Assembly: GCF_021611515.1 (NCBI RefSeq)
Contig: NZ_CP090961.1
Span: 1-64,000, forward strand
Origin: Mariluticola halotolerans
GTDB lineage: Bacteria > Pseudomonadota > Alphaproteobacteria > Rhizobiales > Devosiaceae
Length of the DNA stretch: 64,000 nucleotides
Direction of reading: 5' to 3'
How positions within the stretch are numbered: position 1 is the first letter of the stretch; every line of letters begins with the position of its first letter. Positions 24,834 through 33,797 of the stretch are shown piece by piece. The position numbers were made by a program, and so were the translations under genes. The notes below the pieces were generated by a model. That model was not told where the DNA came from, did not search any database, and was given only the letters and a program-made list of their open reading frames with translations.

Positions 24834-24850
24834 ATCAAGATGCGTGCCAA
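24834..24850 (-). promoter_or_regulatory. Sigma-54 promoter before bdhA
   Basis: On the minus strand the sequence is TTGGCACGCATCTTGATA. This matches the sigma-54 consensus TGGCACG-N4-TTGCW at every position except the C of the -12 GC. The -24 GG is at 24848-24847 and the -12 G at 24836. Transcription would start about 44 bases before the bdhA TTG. The neighbouring gene at 25040-26461 encodes a sigma-54 activator, a strong context match. Confidence 0.7.
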
Positions 24851-24983
24851 AGCGGGGAAAGCCCGGAAACCGGGTGGTTTGAAATGAGGGTAAGACGAAT
24901 GGCCTGGCTGCGTGTCCGGATAGCTGGACGGGGCATCCGGGATATCGGAGGGATGGGGTAATTTGCGCCCAAGCTCGGGTTCC

Positions 24984-25005
24984 CATTCATCCCACAGGGT
25001 GAATG
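24984..25005. terminator. Hairpin downstream of the sigma-54 activator gene
   Basis: CATTCATCC pairs with GGGTGAATG (one G-T pair) around the loop CACA. It lies 35 bases past the stop of the leftward activator gene and upstream of the bdhA promoter. No T tract follows on the minus strand, so a terminator role is uncertain; an enhancer-site role is also possible. Confidence 0.25.
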
Positions 25006-25039
25006 AAGCTGATTTTACGGGGTGGGTCTATCCGATAAT

Positions 25040-26461
25040 CTAGCCGAGATCATACCGTTTCAGCTTCTCGTAAAACTGCGACCGCGACACGCCGAGGCTT
25101 TCAGCCGCCGCACTTTTCTGGCCATTGGCCGCCGCCAACGCCTCAACAATAGCGCGCTTTTCCGCACCAGCCACCGCATCAGCCAACCCAGAGCCGGGCA
25201 GCACTGGTGCGGCCCTGCCCCGCTTCGGCATAACTCTGGCGATCAGGTCGGCATCGAGATGTTCGTTGCGGGCCATGGCCGCCGCCCGCTCCAGCACATT
25301 GCCCAGCTCGCGCACATTGCCCGGCCAGTCATGATCCTGCAGTACGGCAATAGCGTCGGCGGCGATCTCCCAGGCCGGCATATCGACCATGCGCGGCACC
25401 GCCTCCAGCAGCCGTTCGGCCAGCACCGGCATATCGTCCAGCCGGTCGCGCAGGGGCGGCACATTCACCGTCAGCACCGCCAAGCGGTAGTAAAGATCGG
25501 CCCTGAATGTCTTGTTTTGTAATCTTTCATCCAGATCCTGCGAAGTGGCTGAAATCACGCGCACATCTATCTTCTTGATGCTGTTCGACCCGAGAGGCTC
25601 TATTTCCCCCTCCTGCAGCACCCGCAGGAATTTTGCCTGCAGCGCGAGGGGCATGTCGCCGATCTCGTCAAGGAACAATGTCCCCCCATGCGCCAGCTCG
25701 AACTTGCCCTTCCGCGCCTTCTTCTCCGCCCCGGTAAACGCCCCGGGTGCTGTGCCGAAGAACTCTGATTCCAAAAGGGATTCTGGCACCGCGGCCATAT
25801 TCACCGCCACAAACGGCCCCTCCGCCCGGTCCGAAGACTGGTGAATCGCATGGGCTAAAAGCTCCTTGCCGGTCCCGGTTTCCCCAAGGATCAGCGCCGG
25901 CCCGTCGCGCAGCGCAAAGCGCCGCACCTGAGCCTTGAGATCCTTCACAACCTCGCTGGCACCAATGAAATTGGCCAGCGAATATTTGGTCTGCCGCTCC
26001 CGCCTCAGCGCCGCTCTGGCCCGGTTCAGCTGGGTTTTTAGCGTCTCGAACTTTTTCAAAATCGGCTGCAAATGGTCGACATTGTCATAGAACACAAACC
26101 CTGCCGCCCCCTGCAAAGCTCCATCGTCATCGCGAATGGGAAAGCGGCAGACGACGAATTGGCGGTCGTCAAAATCCATGATGTCGAGCAGCATCGGCCG
26201 CCCGGTTTCCACCACTTGCCGCATCAGGGAATGGGGGATCAACTCTTCGACCGGCAGGCCGTTTGGATCGAAATCATCCGGCAGTTTCAAGAGCTTGCGA
26301 TAGCGCGCATCGATCCAGGTAATCCGCGCCTCGGCGTCGACACCGATCGCGCCCTGAAAATATTCGCGGAACAGGCTGAAGGCATTCAGCGCTTCCTCAA
26401 CGCTGGCCGCGCCTGAGGGATGCCGATATGCCGTGCCGATCGGTGTTACCTTGTCCGTCAC
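25040..26461 (-). CDS. Sigma-54-dependent transcriptional activator (PAS-AAA-Fis)
   Basis: The 473-residue protein has an N-terminal PAS-like sensor (about 25-130), a coiled linker (135-160), the AAA+ domain (about 165-400) and a Fis-type helix-turn-helix at the end (about 435-470, ending SAAAESLGVSRSQFYEKLKRY). Walker A is GETGTGKE (193-200), the sigma-54 contact loop GAFTGA is intact (230-235) and Walker B is LFLDEIGD (252-259). The start is GTG at 26461 after GGGAGG. It most likely activates the bdhA promoter at 24834-24850 in response to a small metabolite. Confidence 0.88.
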   Translation of the reverse strand: MTDKVTPIGTAYRHPSGAASVEEALNAFSLFREYFQGAIGVDAEARITWIDARYRKLLKLPDDFDPNGLPVEELIPHSLMRQVVETGRPMLLDIMDFDDRQFVVCRFPIRDDDGALQGAAGFVFYDNVDHLQPILKKFETLKTQLNRARAALRRERQTKYSLANFIGASEVVKDLKAQVRRFALRDGPALILGETGTGKELLAHAIHQSSDRAEGPFVAVNMAAVPESLLESEFFGTAPGAFTGAEKKARKGKFELAHGGTLFLDEIGDMPLALQAKFLRVLQEGEIEPLGSNSIKKIDVRVISATSQDLDERLQNKTFRADLYYRLAVLTVNVPPLRDRLDDMPVLAERLLEAVPRMVDMPAWEIAADAIAVLQDHDWPGNVRELGNVLERAAAMARNEHLDADLIARVMPKRGRAAPVLPGSGLADAVAGAEKRAIVEALAAANGQKSAAAESLGVSRSQFYEKLKRYDLG

Positions 26462-26536
26462 GCATGCCTCCCTCGCGCCGTACTTGATCGCTTCAGTCTA
26501 TTCCGGGCGTGACAGCTTGTATACGCAGCGCGCGGA

Positions 26537-27544
26537 TCAGAGCTTGGCGTAGTCAGTCCGGTACCAGTCGACAAAGGCCGACACGCCCTCTTCGACACTG
26601 ATCTCGGGGGTGAAACCGGTCAATGCCTTCAACAGGCTGGCATCGGCAAAGGTTTCGCGCACATCGCCCATCTGCATGGGCATCATGTTCTTTTTGGCTT
26701 CCTTGCCGAGGCATTTCTCGATGGTCTCAATGAAGGGCATCAACCCAACCGGCTGACCTCCTGCAATATTGACCACCCGCCATGGTGCCACCGGGGACAG
26801 GGAATCGGTGACACCCTCGCCGGTTACTGGCTGACCCGGCACGCAATCGACCAGCCGCGTAATGCCCTCGACCAGATCATCGATATAGGTGAAGTCGCGG
26901 CCCATCTTGCCTTCGCCATAAACATCAATGGGTTGGTCTTCCTCGATCGCCTTGACGAATTTGAACAACGCCATGTCCGGACGCCCCCAGGGGCCATAAA
27001 CGGTAAAGAAACGAAAGCAGGTGGTCGGAATTTTCCAAAGATGGGCATAGGAATGGCTCATCGACTCGCCAGCCTTTTTGGTCGCGGCATAGAGCGTCAT
27101 TGGCGCGTCAGTCAGGTCGGTTTCCATAAATGGCATTTTTTCATTGCCGCCATAGACCGAGCTGGTTGAGGCGAGCATCAAGTGCTTGACCCCCGCTTCG
27201 CGGGCCGCCTCAAGCACATTGAAGGTGCCCACCATATTGGCGCTGACATAGGCTTCAGGGTTTTCAAGGCTATAGCGCACACCGGCCTGGGCAGCGAGAT
27301 GGACAATCACATCGGGCTGACAATCGGCGACCGCCTTGGCCAGGGCATCCTTGTCTTCAAGCATGGCGATATGGGCGCGAAAGCCATTGGTTTTCCCGAG
27401 AATTTCGTGCCGCTTATGCTTAAGGCGAATATCATAATAGGTGGTCATGCCATCAAAACCGACAACCATATGCCCATCGGCAATCAGACGCCGGGCCAGA
27501 TGAAATCCGATAAATCCGGCCGTGCCGGTGACAAGAATGCGCAT
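26537..27544 (-). CDS. UDP-glucuronate 4-epimerase-type NAD-dependent epimerase
   Basis: The 335-residue extended SDR has GTAGFIG (7-13) and the family-specific [15 protein letters not shown], then [13 protein letters not shown] and the catalytic [22 protein letters not shown] is the hallmark of UDP-glucuronate 4-epimerases (LpsL/CapI type), which make UDP-galacturonate for capsule and lipopolysaccharide. Its gene lies nine bases after the UDP-glucose dehydrogenase gene, so the two give UDP-glucose to UDP-glucuronate to UDP-galacturonate. A membrane role is not expected. Other substrates such as UDP-GlcNAcA are possible but less likely. Confidence 0.85.
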   Translation of the reverse strand: MRILVTGTAGFIGFHLARRLIADGHMVVGFDGMTTYYDIRLKHKRHEILGKTNGFRAHIAMLEDKDALAKAVADCQPDVIVHLAAQAGVRYSLENPEAYVSANMVGTFNVLEAAREAGVKHLMLASTSSVYGGNEKMPFMETDLTDAPMTLYAATKKAGESMSHSYAHLWKIPTTCFRFFTVYGPWGRPDMALFKFVKAIEEDQPIDVYGEGKMGRDFTYIDDLVEGITRLVDCVPGQPVTGEGVTDSLSPVAPWRVVNIAGGQPVGLMPFIETIEKCLGKEAKKNMMPMQMGDVRETFADASLLKALTGFTPEISVEEGVSAFVDWYRTDYAKL

Positions 27545-27553
27545 GGTCTTGGC

Positions 27554-28876
27554 TTACTTTCCTTGAGAACTTTTTGGGCGGCCAATGCTGGAATAGGCAA
27601 AGCCCAGTTTTTCCATCTCATTGGCACGATAGATATTGCGTAGATCAACCAGTACCGGCGATTTGAGGGTTGATTTGATCCGGGATAGATCAAGCGCCCG
27701 GAAGGCTTCCCACTCCGTCACGATGACCAGGGCATCGGCACCTTTTGCAGCGTCATAGGCGTCTTCGGCGAAGGTGACATTTTCCATCATCATGGCGGCT
27801 GCCTTCATGCCTTCAGGATCATAGGCGCGGATATTTGCACCGCCGTCCTGAAGCGTCTGGATAATCGCAATTGAGGGCGCATCGCGCATATCGTCGGTAT
27901 TGGGTTTGAACGCCAGCCCCAGAACAGCAATTGTTTTGCCGCGGACGTCACCACCACAGGCGGCAATGACCTTGCGCCCCATGGACCGCTTGCGATTGTC
28001 ATTAATGCTGACCGTGGCTTCCATCAGACGCGAGGGGCTGTCGTGATCCTGAGCGGTTTTCACCAGTGCCAATGTATCTTTCGGGAAGCACGAACCGCCA
28101 TAGCCGGGGCCGGCATTGAGAAATTTTGAGCCAATGCGATTGTCGAGCCCAATGCCGCGCGCCACTTCCTGGACGTTGGCACCCACGGCCTCGCATAAAT
28201 CCGCCATCTCGTTGATGAAGGTAATCTTCATCGCCAGAAAGCCATTGGCCGCGTATTTGATCAACTCCGCGGTACGCCGTTCGACAAACAACAAGGGCGA
28301 CTGATTGAGAAAAAGCGGGCGGTAAACCTCGGTCATCACGGCGCGGGCCTGTTCGTCATCCGTGCCAATGACGATCCGGTCGGGGTGTTTAAAATCTTCA
28401 ATTGCTGCGCCTTCCCGCAAGAATTCGGGATTGGAAACAACAGCAAACTCCGCGTCCGGGCGGGCTTCGCGGATAATGCGCTCGACCTCGTCGCCGGTAC
28501 CCACCGGCACCGTCGATTTGGTGACTACAATCGTATAACCCTCAAGGGCTTCGGCAATGGTGCGCGCTGCCGCATGAACATAGGACAGATCAGCATGGCC
28601 ATCACCCCGCCGGGATGGCGTGCCAACGGCGATGAACACCACGTCGGCTGAACGAACAGCGGCCTTCACATCGGTGGTGAACGACAATCTGCCGCTTGCC
28701 GCATTGTGCGTGACGATATGCTCAAGACCTGGCTCGAATATCGGGATTTCACCGCGTTCAAGTGCGTCGACTTTGGACTGGTCCAGATCCGCGCAGATGA
28801 CAGTATGACCGAATTCGGCAAAGCAGGCGCCGCTCACCAGACCAACATAGCCTGCGCCAATTAATGCCAGTTTCAT
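27554..28876 (-). CDS. ugd: UDP-glucose 6-dehydrogenase
   Basis: The 440-residue protein has the N-terminal Rossmann motif GAGYVGL, VVTKSTVPVGTG, the helix GNGFLAMKITFINE preceded by YAA, and the catalytic cysteine in GPGYGGSCFPKDT. The C-terminal LGLAFKPNTDDMRDAPS completes the UDP-glucose/GDP-mannose dehydrogenase family pattern, and the length fits UDP-glucose dehydrogenase. It oxidises UDP-glucose to UDP-glucuronate with two NAD+. AAGGATACACA precedes the ATG. The operon continues into the epimerase gene. Confidence 0.9.
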   Translation of the reverse strand: MKLALIGAGYVGLVSGACFAEFGHTVICADLDQSKVDALERGEIPIFEPGLEHIVTHNAASGRLSFTTDVKAAVRSADVVFIAVGTPSRRGDGHADLSYVHAAARTIAEALEGYTIVVTKSTVPVGTGDEVERIIREARPDAEFAVVSNPEFLREGAAIEDFKHPDRIVIGTDDEQARAVMTEVYRPLFLNQSPLLFVERRTAELIKYAANGFLAMKITFINEMADLCEAVGANVQEVARGIGLDNRIGSKFLNAGPGYGGSCFPKDTLALVKTAQDHDSPSRLMEATVSINDNRKRSMGRKVIAACGGDVRGKTIAVLGLAFKPNTDDMRDAPSIAIIQTLQDGGANIRAYDPEGMKAAAMMMENVTFAEDAYDAAKGADALVIVTEWEAFRALDLSRIKSTLKSPVLVDLRNIYRANEMEKLGFAYSSIGRPKSSQGK

Positions 28877-28964
28877 TGTGTATCCTTTTGGCTATAGAAA
28901 TAGATCGAGCGCCGTTTCCTGCCGGAATTCAATGGGATGGACGCCGACATGCAATGGAACAAAT

Positions 28965-30959
28965 TCAGCTTTTTCGGGCCGCGCTGATGGGGATGACTTG
29001 CGAGCTGTGCTGGCCGAAATCACGTTCGTGAACCAGATCGAACAATGTGCGCCGGGCCAATGCCTCGTCTTCTGCGTTCAACGCATCAGAAAGCTGGCGG
29101 AGGTTGTTTTCGATCGTTTTTTGTTCACCGCTATTGCGAGCGGCACGCAGGATTTTGGGCTGGCGGGTGGGTTTGGCACTGGCGGGGTCATAAAATAGTT
29201 CTTCGTGGGTTTTCTCGCCGGGGCGGCTGCCTATCACCGAAATGCTGATATCTCCCGAGGGGTTGGCCGCACTGCGAATACTTAAGCCTGCCAGCCGTAT
29301 CATGTTTTCAGCCAGGTCACGAATGCGCACGGGGTCGCCCATTTCGAGGAGGAAAATGTCGCTGCCCTCGGACAAGGCGCCCGCCTGCGCAATCAATTCA
29401 GCGGCTTCATGGATCGACATGAAATAGCGGGTCATCTCTTCGTCGGTTACGGTGACCGGTCCGCCTGCAGCAATCTGTTCTTTGAACAGCGGCACGACCG
29501 AACCGTTAGAACCCAGTACGTTCCCAAAACGAACGGCGCAGAATTTCTGCCGTGTTCCTGCGGCTTGCGCCCGGTCGGCATATTCATGCACGATCAGCTC
29601 GGCCCAACGTTTGGTGGCACCCATTACATTGGTCGGGCGCACGGCCTTGTCGGTTGAAATCAGAACGAAATTCTCCACCCCGGCATCATAGGCTGCCGCA
29701 GCGATAGTGCGTGTGCCAAACACATTGTTACGCACCCCCTCAAGCACATTGGCCTCAACCAGGGGCACGTGCTTGTGCGCGGCGGCATGGAAAACAACCT
29801 GAACGCTTTGAGCCTTGAGCGTGCGGCGGACCAAAGCATCATCGGTCACTGAACCAAGCACAGGGATGACCGGTATGCTGGTGCGTTTGTTCAACAGCCG
29901 TTCGATCTGGTAAAGCGCAAATTCATTGGCTTCGAACAGAACCAGTTTGCGCGGGTTCCACTTGACGATCAGCTTGCACAGTTCAGAGCCGATAGATCCG
30001 CCTGCTCCGGACACCAGAATGGCGCGTCCCTCAATCATTTGCTGCAGCAATTGCGGGTCGGCCGGTACCGAAGAGCGCCCCAGTACGTCATCAATATCGA
30101 TTTCGCGGATCTGGCTGATCAGGTAGCGGCCCGAGGCCAGGTCGGCGATTGCGGGCAGAGCGCGGATCTTGACCTGATACTGGGTAAGGTCGGCAACGAT
30201 TTGCTGGCGGCGGGCGGAATCGATTGAGGGAATGGAGAGGATTACTTCGTCGACGCCCGTGGTGTCCATGAGGTGGGGCAACTGGTCGGGTGCATAGACC
30301 CGGACACCGGCAACGTCGCGGCCGTGCAGGGATTTTTCCTCATCAAGAAAGCCGACAACGTATTTATTGCCATCCCGTTGCAGGGCGGCAGCGAGCTGGG
30401 AGCCGGCAACGCCTGCGCCGTAAATCACGACCTGGCCTGAATATTTTCGCCTGATCGGTGCCCAGAGCAGATATTTGGCAGCGAAGCGGCTGCCGCCTGC
30501 AATCAGGATGGCAAGAACACAATAAATGGCCGGCACCGAGCGCGGGACGGTGCCCATGCGGGACATCTCGAGCGCAAATAAGATGAATACCCACAACAGG
30601 GTAGAGGCGATGACGGCGTTGGCTATGGTCCAGAAAGCGCGTTCGGGCAGATAGCGGATGACGGCGCGGTAAAGGCCGAAACGGGCAAAGACCGGAATGG
30701 CGATCAGGCCAGCGCTTGCCATGATCCACAAATGCTTTTCGTCAGGCCGGAACAAGGTGTTGAGGCGCAGGGAATAAGCGGCCCAGACCGCAAAACTCAA
30801 TGCGGTAAAATCGAAAGCAATCAGAACCACTTGCTTCCAGCGACGCGGCAGGTGATTGATTAAATTGCGGGTGCGGTCAATTCCGAATCTGGGCACGTTC
30901 TGTCTCAATCGAGATGATAAAACACATGCCGTGCGTGCTATGAAAGCACTATCGGCCAC
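28965..30959 (-). CDS. Membrane-anchored nucleotide-sugar 4,6-dehydratase (WbpM/CapD family)
   Basis: The 664-residue protein has four N-terminal transmembrane helices (about 40-160), a first Rossmann-like domain (VVIYGAGVAGSQLAAAL) and a C-terminal SDR dehydratase domain beginning VSGAGGSIGSELCKLI. The active site contains STDKAVRPTNVMGATKR, with Met in place of the usual catalytic Tyr, as in WbpM/PglF. Such enzymes convert UDP-GlcNAc to a 4-keto-6-deoxy sugar at the inner membrane, starting O-antigen, capsule or glycan sugars. The GTG start at 30959 has no strong ribosome site and the true start may lie elsewhere. Confidence 0.85.
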   Translation of the reverse strand: MADSAFIARTACVLSSRLRQNVPRFGIDRTRNLINHLPRRWKQVVLIAFDFTALSFAVWAAYSLRLNTLFRPDEKHLWIMASAGLIAIPVFARFGLYRAVIRYLPERAFWTIANAVIASTLLWVFILFALEMSRMGTVPRSVPAIYCVLAILIAGGSRFAAKYLLWAPIRRKYSGQVVIYGAGVAGSQLAAALQRDGNKYVVGFLDEEKSLHGRDVAGVRVYAPDQLPHLMDTTGVDEVILSIPSIDSARRQQIVADLTQYQVKIRALPAIADLASGRYLISQIREIDIDDVLGRSSVPADPQLLQQMIEGRAILVSGAGGSIGSELCKLIVKWNPRKLVLFEANEFALYQIERLLNKRTSIPVIPVLGSVTDDALVRRTLKAQSVQVVFHAAAHKHVPLVEANVLEGVRNNVFGTRTIAAAAYDAGVENFVLISTDKAVRPTNVMGATKRWAELIVHEYADRAQAAGTRQKFCAVRFGNVLGSNGSVVPLFKEQIAAGGPVTVTDEEMTRYFMSIHEAAELIAQAGALSEGSDIFLLEMGDPVRIRDLAENMIRLAGLSIRSAANPSGDISISVIGSRPGEKTHEELFYDPASAKPTRQPKILRAARNSGEQKTIENNLRQLSDALNAEDEALARRTLFDLVHERDFGQHSSQVIPISAARKS

Positions 30960-31005
30960 GGACGTACTTATAGTGCGGGGGGCGGTAGTTAAGTCAAGTT
31001 CTAAG

Positions 31006-31030
31006 CCCTGATCTAAGCCGTTTATCAGGG
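31006..31030. repeat. Inverted repeat upstream of repA (CCCTGAT / ATCAGGG)
   Basis: Seven-base arms at 31006-31012 and 31024-31030 enclose CTAAGCCGTTT. It is 310 bases before repA and directly adjacent to the second inverted repeat at 31035-31059. A regulatory or partition role is possible but not shown. Confidence 0.45.
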
Positions 31031-31034
31031 ATAC

Positions 31035-31059
31035 AACTAAGGCACATTAACCCTTAGTT
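31035..31059. repeat. Inverted repeat upstream of repA (AACTAAGG / CCTTAGTT)
   Basis: Perfect eight-base arms at 31035-31042 and 31052-31059 enclose CACATTAAC. It is a good candidate operator for RepA/RepB autoregulation or a terminator-like block between the dehydratase promoter and repA. It does not match the GTT-N10-AAC centromere consensus of many repABC plasmids. Confidence 0.5.
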
Positions 31060-31339
31060 TACCAAAAAAAGCTGGACAGACTCAGTGTGCTTGCGCATCC
31101 TCCGACGCATATTAGCCGTTAGATGGCAAAAACAGCGTCGAGGAATTGATTAAGGTGCAGGTTGGACATTTAGCATCGCCCGGGTCTGAATGCGCTAATA
31201 TACGCGCTTTCAAGCCCGCGCCCGCCCGCTCAAAGACACGGTCCTGTTCTGCATCGGACAGGGTGACAGGTCCAGACCGGTCTGTCTCCTTTTGCCATGA
31301 GAGCGGCTGGCGGGTGGCACAAGCTTTTGGATCTCCCTC

Positions 31340-32572
31340 ATGAATGCGCCGCTCTCTCCCGCCTCCCCGCCCCCCCAGCTCTCTGCCTCAGAGCGGATTG
31401 GCCAGTATTCGGCTTTGCTGTCCGGCCAGCTGCAAATTTTGCGGGAGCAACTCTATCCCCCCGAAGCGCAAAAGACATTGCGGCAGTTTTCCTCCGTCGA
31501 TGTGGCCCGGCTGATCGGGGTCTCCGAGAGCACGATCCGTCAGCTCGATCTTGATAATGAAGGACCTTCACCCGATCGGCTAAATAACGGCCGGCGGGCC
31601 TATAGCCTTGAACAAATTAATGAAATTAGGTCGGTGCTGGCGGCACGACGCAAGCCGGAAGATGCCTGGCAGATACAGCCAAGGCGCGGGCCGAATGACA
31701 AATTGCAGGTGATTGCCGTTGCCAATTTCAAGGGCGGCAGCGCCAAGACCACCTCGTCTGTGCACCTGACCCATTATCTGGCGCTGCAGGGCTATCGGGT
31801 GCTGGCGATTGATCTCGATCCCCAGGCCTCGCTTTCGGCCATGTTCGGGGCGCAGCCGGAATTTGATGTCGGCGAGAACGAGACGATTTTCGGCGCCTTG
31901 CGCTATGACGAATATCGCCGGCCAATGCGCGAGATCATCCGCAAGACCTATTTTGACGGGCTGGATCTCATTCCGGGCAATCTGGAATTGATGGAGTTTG
32001 AACATACCGTGCCCCAGGCGATCGCCAGTGGGGCCAGTACCGGGGACGATATTTTCTTCCGCCGGGTGGCCAGTGTGATTGCCGAGGTTGAAGACGATTA
32101 TGACGTGGTGGTCATCGATTGCCCGCCCCAGCTTGGTTATCTGACGCTGGGCGCGCTGTTTGCCGCGTCCGGCCTGTTGATCACGGTGCATCCGGCGATG
32201 ATGGATGTCGCCTCGATGAACCAGTTTCTGGCCATGACCTCTGATTTGATGTCGGTGATTGAAAGCGCCGGGGGGGAAATGCAGGTCGACTGGATGCGGT
32301 TTGCTGTCACAAGGCATAACCCGCACGATGCGCCACAGACCCGGGTTGTGGGCCTGTTGCGGGCGCTGTTCGGGGCCGATGTGTTGACGGCCACAGCGCT
32401 TGAATCGACCGCTATCGCCAATGCCGGACTGGAAAAGAAATCCCTTTATGAGCTGGAAAGCGGCGCGATTGGCCGCGAAACCCTGAAACGGGCGCTTGAA
32501 TCCATCGATGCGGTCAATAGTGAAATTGACGGGCTGATGCGTGGCGTCTGGGGGCGGACTGGAGGCCGGTAA
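31340..32572 (+). CDS. repA: Plasmid partitioning protein RepA (ParA-type ATPase)
   Basis: The 410-residue protein has an N-terminal helix-turn-helix region (about 45-110, including VDVARLIGVSESTIRQLD) and a deviant Walker A, NFKGGSAKTT, at about 129-138. Walker A' is LDLDPQASLS and Walker B VVIDCPPQLGY. This two-part structure is characteristic of RepA in repABC replicons, which segregates plasmid copies and represses the operon. The ATG is 6 bases after GGATCTCCCTC, with only a modest ribosome site. The last base overlaps the repB ATG (TAATG). Confidence 0.92.
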   Translation: MNAPLSPASPPPQLSASERIGQYSALLSGQLQILREQLYPPEAQKTLRQFSSVDVARLIGVSESTIRQLDLDNEGPSPDRLNNGRRAYSLEQINEIRSVLAARRKPEDAWQIQPRRGPNDKLQVIAVANFKGGSAKTTSSVHLTHYLALQGYRVLAIDLDPQASLSAMFGAQPEFDVGENETIFGALRYDEYRRPMREIIRKTYFDGLDLIPGNLELMEFEHTVPQAIASGASTGDDIFFRRVASVIAEVEDDYDVVVIDCPPQLGYLTLGALFAASGLLITVHPAMMDVASMNQFLAMTSDLMSVIESAGGEMQVDWMRFAVTRHNPHDAPQTRVVGLLRALFGADVLTATALESTAIANAGLEKKSLYELESGAIGRETLKRALESIDAVNSEIDGLMRGVWGRTGGR

Positions 32573-33567
32573 TGAGCAAGGATCGCAACAAGCGGCTGGA
32601 TAACCTGTTTGGCGGGGTCTCCCCTGCCCCCGCCAGCGGTGGCACAACACCACCGCAGCGCCCCCGTGTGGGAGCCGGCGCGGTGGGTGCGGCAGAACTC
32701 AATTTATTGAAGGATGAAAACACCCGGCTGAAAGCGGCGCTTGAAGGCGCTGAAATTGCCGATCTCAATCTCAGCGACATCGACCCCTCCCCCTATCCCG
32801 ACCGGCTGGATGGCACCGAAGAGAGCGAGGGCTATGCACAGCTCAAGGCGTCGCTGGCGGCGCGGGGGCAGGAAGTGCCGATTTTGGTGCGCCCCCACCC
32901 CAATGCCAAGGGGCGCTATCAGACGGTGTTCGGGCACCGCCGGGTGCGCGGGCTGGTGGAACTGGGACATGCCAAGGTGCGCGCCGCCATTCGGGCGCTC
33001 TCGGATGAAGACCTGCTGATCGCCCAGGGCGTGGAAAATTCCGCCCGTCAGGATTTAAGCTGGATCGAGAAGGCGCTGTTCGCCCGCAAGCTCGAGGCCT
33101 TTGCCATGGCCAATGGCAAGGACGCCACGCAAATGGTGCTTGATGCCCTGTCCATTCATGCCCCCGAAGCCTCGCGCTATCGCACGACAATCGAGGCTGT
33201 GGGCGACAAGCTGATCCTGGCGATCGGCTCGGCCCCAAAAGTTGGGCGCACCAAGTGGATGGCTTTGGCCGAAGCGCTGAAAGCGGACAAAAAGGCCCCG
33301 GCCCGGCTGTTGCGGCTGACCGAGAGCGCGGCGTTCCGTCAAAATCCCAGCGACACCCGTTTTGTCATGGCGCTTTCAGCAGCCCTGCCAGAGAAAGACA
33401 AACCGGCTCCCACTGAAATCAGCAGCCCGAGCGGCACGGTGATTGCGCGGGTTGAAGAACGTGCGCGGGCGACGCGGCTTGATTTTGAGGACAAGGATTT
33501 TGCCCGCTTCGTGCAGGACCGCTTGAGAAGACTTCATTCGGAATTTCGGGACAAGCACGGCAAATAA
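32572..33567 (+). CDS. repB: Plasmid partitioning protein RepB (ParB-type)
   Basis: The 331-residue ParB homologue starts MSKDRNKRLDNLFGG, the RepA-contact N-terminus typical of RepB. The ParB nucleotide/DNA-loading domain contains PILVRPHP and TVFGHRRVRG (the GHRR motif), followed by the helix-turn-helix near residues 160-200. It binds centromere sites on the replicon; the two palindromes at 35102-35119 and 37869-37886 are the best candidates here. It overlaps repA by one base. Confidence 0.92.
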   Translation: MSKDRNKRLDNLFGGVSPAPASGGTTPPQRPRVGAGAVGAAELNLLKDENTRLKAALEGAEIADLNLSDIDPSPYPDRLDGTEESEGYAQLKASLAARGQEVPILVRPHPNAKGRYQTVFGHRRVRGLVELGHAKVRAAIRALSDEDLLIAQGVENSARQDLSWIEKALFARKLEAFAMANGKDATQMVLDALSIHAPEASRYRTTIEAVGDKLILAIGSAPKVGRTKWMALAEALKADKKAPARLLRLTESAAFRQNPSDTRFVMALSAALPEKDKPAPTEISSPSGTVIARVEERARATRLDFEDKDFARFVQDRLRRLHSEFRDKHGK

Positions 33568-33637
33568 ACGTTTCACACCAGCCTGTTAGCAGGCCGGCAT
33601 ATGATCAACCCATTCAAGAAAGGACAGACCAGAGCGC

Positions 33638-33696
33638 AAAAAGAAAGGCCCCCAAAAGCGGCGAACCACCTGAGAGCCCTTCGTATTCTCTAAGCA
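33638..33696 (-). ncRNA. Candidate antisense RNA (incA/ctRNA) between repB and repC
   Basis: On the minus strand TTGACA (complement of 33726-33731) is followed after exactly 17 bases by TATTCG (complement of 33703-33708), a good promoter. Transcription would begin near 33696. Downstream, AAGG-g-CTCTC can pair with GGGGGCCTT, followed by TTCTTTTT (complement of about 33638-33646), a plausible intrinsic terminator. The predicted RNA is about 60 nucleotides, the usual size for repABC antisense RNAs that limit RepC synthesis and cause incompatibility. The 5' and 3' ends are estimates. Confidence 0.6.
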
Positions 33697-33706
33697 AGAT
33701 AACGAA
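33680..33706 (+). promoter_or_regulatory. Inverted repeat in the repC leader
   Basis: TTCGTATTCTCT (33680-33691) and AGATAACGAA (33697-33706) form an imperfect hairpin with loop AAGCA. In repABC systems the leader folds either to expose or to hide the repC start, depending on antisense RNA binding. This element overlaps the predicted antisense RNA promoter and 5' end, as expected. Confidence 0.45.
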
Positions 33707-33797
33707 TAAGCCTCTCCGAATCACTTGTCAATATTTTCGCACCGTTTGAGTGAGCACTTTCGCTTTGCCTTTTGCATCTGCTCAAAAGGAGAGAGAA

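Larger units (their letters stand above)
30960..31339. other. Divergent leader region between the dehydratase gene and repA
   Basis: This 380-base gap contains no gene I can support. It holds two inverted repeats (31006-31030 and 31035-31059), a run of seven A residues at 31063-31069 and an AT-rich TAATAT at 31196-31201 that could be a -10 element for repA. The 5' leader of repA is long. Replication control by RepA and RepB binding would be expected here in repABC systems. Confidence 0.5.

Noticed and set aside
31118-31133. GTT-N10-AAC match upstream of repA resembling the usual repABC centromere consensus
   Set aside because: The interior is not palindromic (central GG in place of GC), so a chance match is more likely.
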